Shown here one piece after another: positions 58,643 to 64,000 of a DNA stretch of 64,000 bases (the stretch's first letter is position 1; the number at the start of each line of letters is the position of its first letter). The DNA lies in NCBI RefSeq assembly GCF_000577245.1, contig NZ_CBYO010000014.1, forward strand, positions 310,001 through 374,000, given 5' to 3'. Both the position numbers and the translations under genes were made by a program. The DNA is from Paucisalibacillus algeriensis. GTDB lineage: Bacteria; Bacillota; Bacilli; Bacillales; Amphibacillaceae. A model generated the notes under the pieces. That model saw nothing but the letters and a program-made list of their open reading frames with translations. It did no database searches and was not told where the DNA came from.

Positions 58643-59080
58643 ATGAAAACAAACAAAGAGACGCTTCCAATTGAATTACTGGATCAGATTCAATCATCTG
58701 GGGCTGGATATGATTTATTACGATATGTTAGTTTGCCAGATATATTCGGGTCTGAATCTGAAGCATTACTTTACTTCATGGGGAGAAGCTTAGCAAGAAA
58801 ATTTGAAATTAACGCCTTGAGTGATATTATTTACTTTTTTGAAAAAATTGGTTGGGGACGATTGGAATTATTTAAAGAAAAAAGTAATCAACTTGAATTC
58901 CATCTACTTTCCGACGCAGTTGTGCAGCGTTTAGCAATGCCTGTAGATGTAGAATTCCGACTGGAAGCTGGATTTCTAGCTGAGGCTATTTCTATGCTAA
59001 AAGGTGCAGAATGTGAGTGTATTGAAGAAGTAAGAAAAAAAATACATCAGGTTGAATTCACAATCATCTTTGTAGAATAA
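58643..59080 (+). CDS. yslB: DUF2507 protein YslB-like
   Basis: A 145-residue protein of the DUF2507/YslB family, related to the V4R/heme-NO-binding-like fold. It has GRSLARKFEINALSDIIYFFEKIGWGRLELF and a C-terminal AEAISMLKGAECECIEEV stretch. Function is unknown. Divergent from sdhC, as in B. subtilis, with AGGAAGGAATC before the ATG. Confidence 0.88.
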   Translation: MKTNKETLPIELLDQIQSSGAGYDLLRYVSLPDIFGSESEALLYFMGRSLARKFEINALSDIIYFFEKIGWGRLELFKEKSNQLEFHLLSDAVVQRLAMPVDVEFRLEAGFLAEAISMLKGAECECIEEVRKKIHQVEFTIIFVE

Positions 59081-59138
59081 AAAGGATGCTGAGACAAACT
59101 CCCTTAGTATGGGATTAGTCTTCAGCATCCTTTTTCTC
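59081..59138. terminator. Bidirectional terminator between yslB and uvrC
   Basis: AAAAGGATGCTGAGAC pairs with GTCTTCAGCATCCTTTTT. An inner stem CTCCC/GGGAT extends it. T-runs are present on both strands and it overlaps the uvrC stop. Confidence 0.8.
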
Positions 59139-60914
59139 TTTTGGTTCATTTAAATGATTTAGAACAATCATAGCAATATTTTGTGGAATACCTAATTTGG
59201 CGATATCCTGTATGGAAGCATTTCGAATCTCTTTTACTGATTTAAAGTGAGACAATAATAATTTTCTTCTTTTTTCACCGACACCAGGAATTTTGTCTAA
59301 TTCGGATTGGAATAAGTTCTTTCCACGAAGTTGTCTATGGAATGTAATGGCAAAGCGGTGTACCTCATCTTGTATCCGTTGAATTAAATAAAACTCTTGT
59401 GATTGCCTTGAAAGCGGAACAACACTTGGCGGATCACCGTACAATAATTCACTAGTTCTATGTTTATCATCTTTCGCTAGTCCACATAATGGAATATCCA
59501 GGCCTAACTCATTCTCTAACACATCCAATGCAGCGCTCATTTGCCCTTTACCGCCATCTACAAGAATCAAATCTGGTAATGGAAGAGAATCCTTTAGAAC
59601 ACGAGTATATCTTCTTCTAATTACTTCCCTCATCGTTTCGTAATCATCCGGTCCCTTGACATCCTTAATTTTGTATTTTCGATAATCTTTCTTACTTGGC
59701 TTACCATCCACAAAAACTACCATTGCTGAAACGGGGTCTGTCCCTTGAATATTAGAATTGTCAAAAGCCTCAATTCGATGAGGAATTTCAATATTTAATG
59801 CACTGCCAAGTTTATCAACCGCAAGAATGGTTCGCTCCTCATCCCGTTCAATAATAGAAAACTTTTCTAGTAAAGAAGCCTTTGCGTTTTCCATTGCAAG
59901 TTCTACTAATTCTTTTTTCTTACCACGGTATGGAGTGTGAACGTCAACTTCTAGTAATTCTTGTAACAGTTCAGTTTCAATACCAATTGGAACGAAAATT
60001 TGCTTTGGCTTAGGATGATTTTCATGTAAGTAGAATCGGCCGATAAAGCTAATAAATGTTTCCTCTGGTTCATCAAAGAATGGAAATACAGAAACATCTC
60101 GTTCAATAAGTTTCCCCTGCCGTATAAAGAATACTTGGATACACATCCACCCCTTATCAAAGCTGTAACCAAATACATCTCGATCCACTCTATCATTTAA
60201 CGTCATTTTTTGCTGCTCCATCACAACTTCAATATGTTGAATTTGATCACGAAGCTCTTTAGCCCGTTCAAAGTTTAATTGCTCACTAGCCTCTTGCATT
60301 TTTTGAATTAGATTTTTCTTTATTTCCTTAAATCCACCCTGCAAAAATGATGTAATATTATGAATGATATCTTTATAAAAATCCTCAGAAGGTGGTTTAT
60401 CACTACATGCTAAACATTGGTTCAAATGATAATACAGACAGGGCTTTCCCGAGGGATTATTACATTTACGCAAGGGATAAAGCCGGTCCAGTAACTTCTT
60501 TGTTTCCCTAGCTGCAATAACATTCGGATAGGGACCAAAATATTTACCTTTATCTTTTTTTACTTTACGGGTGATGAGTAATCTAGGATGTCGTTCTGAG
60601 GTTATTTTTAAATAAGGATAGGACTTATCATCCTTTAACATGACATTATATTTCGGGTCATACTTTTTAATTAAATTCATTTCTAGAATAAGTGCTTCTA
60701 TCTCAGAGGAAGTTATAATATATTCAAAGTCCTCAATCTCCTGAACTAACCTTTGTGTTTTTTGGTCATGTGCACCTGTAAAGTATGAACGAACTCTATT
60801 TTTTAGTAATTTTGATTTACCAACATATATGATTGTATTATGCTTATCCTTCATGAGATAGCAACCTGGTTTAGCAGGTAATACAGCTAATTTTTCTTGA
60901 ATTTTCTGGTTCAT
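59115..60914 (-). CDS. uvrC: Excinuclease ABC subunit C (UvrC)
   Basis: Endonuclease making both incisions of nucleotide excision repair. The ATG at 60914 has AAGGA 9 nt upstream and gives 599 residues; the ATG at 60923 directly abuts the SD. Seen: the GIY-YIG domain ([26 protein letters not shown]), a CxxC-type cysteine cluster ([20 protein letters not shown]), the UVR motif ([16 protein letters not shown]), an RNase H-like domain ([34 protein letters not shown]) and a C-terminal helix-hairpin-helix pair. Confidence 0.98.
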   Translation of the reverse strand: MNQKIQEKLAVLPAKPGCYLMKDKHNTIIYVGKSKLLKNRVRSYFTGAHDQKTQRLVQEIEDFEYIITSSEIEALILEMNLIKKYDPKYNVMLKDDKSYPYLKITSERHPRLLITRKVKKDKGKYFGPYPNVIAARETKKLLDRLYPLRKCNNPSGKPCLYYHLNQCLACSDKPPSEDFYKDIIHNITSFLQGGFKEIKKNLIQKMQEASEQLNFERAKELRDQIQHIEVVMEQQKMTLNDRVDRDVFGYSFDKGWMCIQVFFIRQGKLIERDVSVFPFFDEPEETFISFIGRFYLHENHPKPKQIFVPIGIETELLQELLEVDVHTPYRGKKKELVELAMENAKASLLEKFSIIERDEERTILAVDKLGSALNIEIPHRIEAFDNSNIQGTDPVSAMVVFVDGKPSKKDYRKYKIKDVKGPDDYETMREVIRRRYTRVLKDSLPLPDLILVDGGKGQMSAALDVLENELGLDIPLCGLAKDDKHRTSELLYGDPPSVVPLSRQSQEFYLIQRIQDEVHRFAITFHRQLRGKNLFQSELDKIPGVGEKRRKLLLSHFKSVKEIRNASIQDIAKLGIPQNIAMIVLNHLNEPKEKKDAED

Positions 60915-60949
60915 TCTCGTCATTCCTTAACAAATAAAGTGCTTTCTAG

Positions 60950-60990
60950 AAAATAATCCCCTGTCACAATATGCAACAAGGGATTGTTCA
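60950..60990 (-). terminator. Probable terminator after trxA
   Basis: On the minus strand AATCCCTTGT and ACAGGGGATT pair around a 12-nt loop, followed by ATTTTCT; lies between trxA and uvrC. Confidence 0.6.
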
Positions 60991-61009
60991 TGTAAAACTA
61001 TATATTAGA

Positions 61010-61324
61010 TTAAGCGTGCTTATTGATTAGTTCAACAAGTGCTTCTTTAGGTTGGAAACCAATTACTTGGTCCACCACATTACCATCTTTGAATAGTAGT
61101 AATGTTGGGATACTCATCACACCATATTTACTTGCAGTTTCTTGATTTTCATCCACATCTAACTTAACGATTTGTACTTTATCAGACATTTCGCCATCTA
61201 CTTCTTCTAGTACTGGCGCAATCATTTTACAAGGTCCACACCAAGGTGCCCAAAAGTCAGCTAAAACCAGACCTTTGCCAGTTTCATCTGCAAAGTTTTG
61301 ATCGGTTACATTTTTAATTGCCAC
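61010..61324 (-). CDS. trxA: Thioredoxin
   Basis: General protein disulfide reductase. The 104 residues have the active site WCGPC (28-32) in [21 protein letters not shown] and the cis-proline loop [19 protein letters not shown] precedes the ATG. It sits between uvrC and etfA, as in B. subtilis. Confidence 0.98.
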   Translation of the reverse strand: MAIKNVTDQNFADETGKGLVLADFWAPWCGPCKMIAPVLEEVDGEMSDKVQIVKLDVDENQETASKYGVMSIPTLLLFKDGNVVDQVIGFQPKEALVELINKHA

Positions 61325-61478
61325 TTTATTTCCTCCTCTTCATACATCATTTCAAAATGAGTATACCATTATTATATAATCCTTACTAACAGTTTGCTTA
61401 TTCTAGAAATTCTTATCCAAACAATATCCAAATGGAAAGGCTTTTTTCGTATAGTTTGCTGCTTTTAATCTTCTGTAT
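61325..61478. other. Upstream region of trxA
   Basis: First part of the 537-nt gap between trxA and etfA. A TATACT on the minus strand near 61363 could be a trxA -10, but no good -35 was found. The rest of the gap holds repeat remnants. Confidence 0.35.
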
Positions 61479-61800
61479 TGATGGAAAGTGTGTGGTAGCT
61501 TGAAAATTTTGGTTTGCCCAAATCAGGGGACCATTGACCGAAAACTTTGTGCGTTACAAGTTACCGCACAATTTCTATCTATTGTTTTAGAGACAACATT
61601 CTTATAGAAAACAGCCTCTGAAAAAGACCGAGTCAAATGATTGATTTGGTTTTTGTTATTTATCCAAGACCGAAGCCCGTATACACTCCGCTTTCCATGG
61701 GTAGCAGGTGAGCCCTCCACAGAGCTAACGCTCTTCTGAGGTCTTACCTATTGCCTATCCTCCCATAGGAGTTTACGTGTATACGGGCAGCTACGAGCAG
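61479..61800. repeat. Degenerate repeat element remnants (copy D)
   Basis: TTGATGGAAAGTGTGTGGTA (from 61479) and ACCGCACAATTTCTATC (to about 61586) are inverted ends of the family, only about 110 bp apart with an unrelated AT-rich interior. About 85 bp further a degenerate unit 1 lies at 61670-61795, with CCCGTATACACTCCGCTTTC at one side, GCCTATCCTCCCATAGGAG inside and CGTGTATACGGGCAG at the other, forming a large imperfect palindrome. Confidence 0.6.
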
Positions 61801-61861
61801 TTATTAATTTGCCTTTCTTCCAACAGAATAATAATTAATAAAATACTTTTAAAAGAAAAAA

Positions 61862-62845
61862 CTACGCGTTAACTTTAAGACTTTTAATTTCCTCAATAAG
61901 TATAGGAATAACTTCAAAAAGGTCTCCTACAATTCCATAGTCTGCAACATTAAAGATATTCGCTTCTGGATCTTTGTTGATTGCTACAATAACTTTTGAA
62001 TTTGACATCCCTGCTAGGTGCTGTATTGCTCCTGAAATACCTACTGCAATATATAAGTCTGGTGTAACTACTTTACCTGTCTGACCAATCTGTAGGGAGT
62101 AGTCACAGTAATCTGCATCACATGCCCCACGAGAAGCACCAACTGCACCACCTAAAACATCAGCTAATTCATATAAAGGTTTAAATCCATCTGCACTTTT
62201 AACACCTCGCCCACCAGCTACAACAACCTTTGCCTCTGATAGATCAACACCCTCTGACGCTTTACGTAATACTTCCTTAATAACAGTACGTAAATCAGAT
62301 ATATCCACAGACTTTTCCTGAACTTCACCAGAACGAGAATCGTCACGATCTAATGCTTTGATATTGTTTGGACGAATTGTTGCAAATACAAGCCCTTCTG
62401 TTATGATTTTATTTTCAAATGCCTTACCTGAATATATTGGTCTTGTAAATACAACCTGGTCACCCACTAAATTAATGTCGACAGCATCTGAAATCAAACC
62501 AGATTCTAATTTACTAGCAAGCTTTGGCGTTAGATCTTTACCTACTGCTGTGTGTCCCATGACAATTGCGTCAGGACTTTCTTCTTCCATTACAGCTAAT
62601 ACTGCTTGCCCATAACCATCAGAAGTATAAGTTGCTAACTTTTCATTCGTTACAGTAACAACCCTATCTGCTCCATAATATATCATTTCTTTTGCTTGAC
62701 TGTTTAAATTATCATTACCACAAAGAACACCAACAATTTCAGCACTAGAATTTATTTTTTTCGCTGCACCGATTGCTTCAAAAGTCACATTACGTAGAAC
62801 ACCATCTCTTGATTCACCAATAACCAATATTTTTTCACTCATCAT
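61862..62845 (-). CDS. etfA: Electron transfer flavoprotein alpha subunit
   Basis: FAD-binding subunit of ETF, which takes electrons from acyl-CoA dehydrogenases. The 327 residues have an N-terminal nucleotide-binding-like domain and the C-terminal FAD domain with [61 protein letters not shown] and [25 protein letters not shown] lies 5 nt before the first of two adjacent ATGs. 23 nt after etfB. Confidence 0.97.
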   Translation of the reverse strand: MMSEKILVIGESRDGVLRNVTFEAIGAAKKINSSAEIVGVLCGNDNLNSQAKEMIYYGADRVVTVTNEKLATYTSDGYGQAVLAVMEEESPDAIVMGHTAVGKDLTPKLASKLESGLISDAVDINLVGDQVVFTRPIYSGKAFENKIITEGLVFATIRPNNIKALDRDDSRSGEVQEKSVDISDLRTVIKEVLRKASEGVDLSEAKVVVAGGRGVKSADGFKPLYELADVLGGAVGASRGACDADYCDYSLQIGQTGKVVTPDLYIAVGISGAIQHLAGMSNSKVIVAINKDPEANIFNVADYGIVGDLFEVIPILIEEIKSLKVNA

Positions 62846-62868
62846 AATTTCTCCTTTCCGTCATCCAA

Positions 62869-63642
62869 TTAAAGTACTTTCGCTTCGTTTCTAAGCAGCG
62901 TAACCAGTTCTTTCACCTGTGCATCGACTTCTCCTTCTAACACTCTACCTGCCTCTTTTTCTGGTGGTAAGAAAATATCAACTGTCTTCGTTTTTGGTTC
63001 TAGTTCATCTTCATCAAGTTCTAAATCATCGATTTCTAGCTCTTCTAAAGGCTTCTTTTTCGCTTTCATGATACCAGGTAAGGAAGGGTATCTTGGTTCA
63101 TTTAAACCTTGTTGACATGTAACTAGTAGTGGTAGAGATGTTTCGATTTTTTCTACATCTCCCTCAACATCCTTATCAATTTTTGCTGTATTTCCATCAA
63201 TTTCTAAGCTAGTAATGGTGGTGACATAATTGAATCCTAAACGTTCAGCAAGTCTTGGACCCACTTGCCCGCTTGCTTCGTCAATAGCAACATTACCTGC
63301 CAGAATTAAGTCAACATCCTTATCTTCAAAAAACGCTTCCAAAATTTTAGTTGTTGTAAACTGATCACCTTCGTCAAGGTCATCCTCTGTATTAATAAGA
63401 ACTGCTTTATCAGCACCCATCGCAAGTGCTGTACGAAGTTGTTTTTCAGAATCTTCATCACCAATTGTAATAACGGTTACTTCCCCACCGTGTTCGTCCC
63501 GCTGTTTAATTGCCTCCTCAACTGCATATTCATCATAAGGATTAATGATGAATTCAGCACCATCATCTTCAATACGTCCATTTGACACAACAATCTTTTC
63601 TTCCGTATCGAATGTCTTCTTTAATAAAACAAAAATGTTCAT
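62869..63642 (-). CDS. etfB: Electron transfer flavoprotein beta subunit
   Basis: AMP-binding partner of EtfA. The 257 residues start MNIFVLLKKTFDTEEKI. They contain NPYDEYAVEEAIKQRDEHGGEVTVITIG, DLILAGNVAIDEASGQVGPRLAERLG and the ETF-beta signature VTCQQGLNEPRYPSLPGIMKAKKKPLE. A Glu/Asp-rich insertion follows (about 200-215). It follows the enoyl-CoA hydratase gene by 21 nt, indicating a beta-oxidation operon. Confidence 0.97.
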   Translation of the reverse strand: MNIFVLLKKTFDTEEKIVVSNGRIEDDGAEFIINPYDEYAVEEAIKQRDEHGGEVTVITIGDEDSEKQLRTALAMGADKAVLINTEDDLDEGDQFTTTKILEAFFEDKDVDLILAGNVAIDEASGQVGPRLAERLGFNYVTTITSLEIDGNTAKIDKDVEGDVEKIETSLPLLVTCQQGLNEPRYPSLPGIMKAKKKPLEELEIDDLELDEDELEPKTKTVDIFLPPEKEAGRVLEGEVDAQVKELVTLLRNEAKVL

Positions 63643-63663
63643 ATGATTTCCTCCTCAGGTTAT

Positions 63664-64000
63664 CTATTTATCTATAAATTTAGGCTTTCGTTTTTCAATG
63701 AAAGCTTGAACCCCTTCTTTTGCATCCTCAGAACCAAAGATTTCTCCAAATGCATTTGCTTCTGCTTCTGCACCTAGTGCAAAATTATCAGCCTTTGCAT
63801 ATGGTATTAATTTCATAATTCGATGGATAGAAAGCTTACTCTTAGATGCAATTTTTACTGCTAAGTTAGCTGCTACTTCAAATACTTCCTCTTCGCTAAC
63901 TACCTGATTAACTAATCCATACTGATGAGCCTCTTTTGCTGTTATCAGTTCACCGGATAATATCATTTCATAAGCTTTTGCTGTACCCACATATTGTGGT
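63664..64000 (-). CDS. Enoyl-CoA hydratase/isomerase family protein (C-terminal part, cut by window edge)
   Basis: Only the last 112 or so residues are visible; the reading frame is open to the window end, so an apparent GTG start at 63990 is internal. The visible part has VGTAKAYEMILSGELITAKEAHQYGLVNQVV and the crotonase-family C-terminus GEIFGSEDAKEGVQAFIEKRKPKF. In B. subtilis fadB precedes etfB at this place, so this is probably its counterpart acting in fatty-acid beta-oxidation. The catalytic glutamates lie outside the visible region. Confidence 0.9.
   Translation of the reverse strand, partial: PQYVGTAKAYEMILSGELITAKEAHQYGLVNQVVSEEEVFEVAANLAVKIASKSKLSIHRIMKLIPYAKADNFALGAEAEANAFGEIFGSEDAKEGVQAFIEKRKPKFIDK

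Overview
The window is a 64 kb piece of a low-GC, endospore-forming Bacillaceae chromosome. It carries spo0B, spoIIB, spoIVFA/B, spoVB, spoVID, safA, gerE and gerM, a protein L27 with a cleavable N-terminus beside its Prp protease, a T-box before valS, and frequent TTG/GTG starts with strong GGAGG ribosome binding sites. Gene order closely follows the secDF-to-etfB/fadB interval of Bacillus subtilis 168. The composition and the intergenic palindromic repeats suggest an Oceanobacillus/Virgibacillus-type genus, but the species cannot be fixed from sequence alone.

Layout. 1-8.1 kb: secDF (cut by the window edge), comN, spoVB, a yrzE-type membrane gene, then yajC-tgt-queA-DUF2905-ruvB-ruvA. 8.2-10.7 kb: a spore module with a CoxA-like lipoprotein, a phosphotransferase-fold protein and SafA. 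10.9-15.8 kb: obg, spo0B, the rplU-prp-rpmA ribosomal operon with an L21 leader, and spoIVFA-spoIVFB behind a near-consensus sigma-E promoter. 15.9-21.9 kb: minCD, mreBCD, radC and spoIIB. 22-30.5 kb: folC, a divergent pair of RimK-like ATP-grasp genes, T-box-valS, a small membrane protein, ysxE and spoVID. 30.8-37 kb: the hemAXCDBL operon. 37.2-40.3 kb: a LiaI/LiaF-like membrane protein and a polar amino-acid ABC transporter. 40.6-48.5 kb: engB, lonA, clpX, tig and ysoA. 48.6-48.9 kb: tRNA-Arg and tRNA-Gly behind a perfect consensus promoter. 48.9-54 kb: ysnB, rdgB, rph, gerM, racE, a MarR regulator and gerE. 54.6-64 kb: ysmA, sdhCAB, yslB, uvrC, trxA, etfA, etfB and the C-terminal part of an enoyl-CoA hydratase.

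Functional themes. Housekeeping genes (recombination, queuosine tRNA modification, cell shape and division, heme, protein quality control, succinate oxidation, fatty-acid oxidation electron transfer) are interleaved with sporulation genes. Where promoters could be read, the sporulation genes have sigma-E or sigma-K type sites.

Less ordinary content: (i) a family of intergenic elements bounded by inverted repeats (177 bp to about 540 bp) with palindromic GC-rich cores, present at four loci and resembling MITEs; (ii) a two-gene RimK-like ATP-grasp cassette opposite folC; (iii) two phosphotransferase-fold proteins, one with and one without catalytic residues, each next to a LysM spore-morphogenesis protein. 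Several B. subtilis neighbours are absent at the expected places: the nad and phe genes, bofC, maf, comC, lonB, leu/ilv and lysC.
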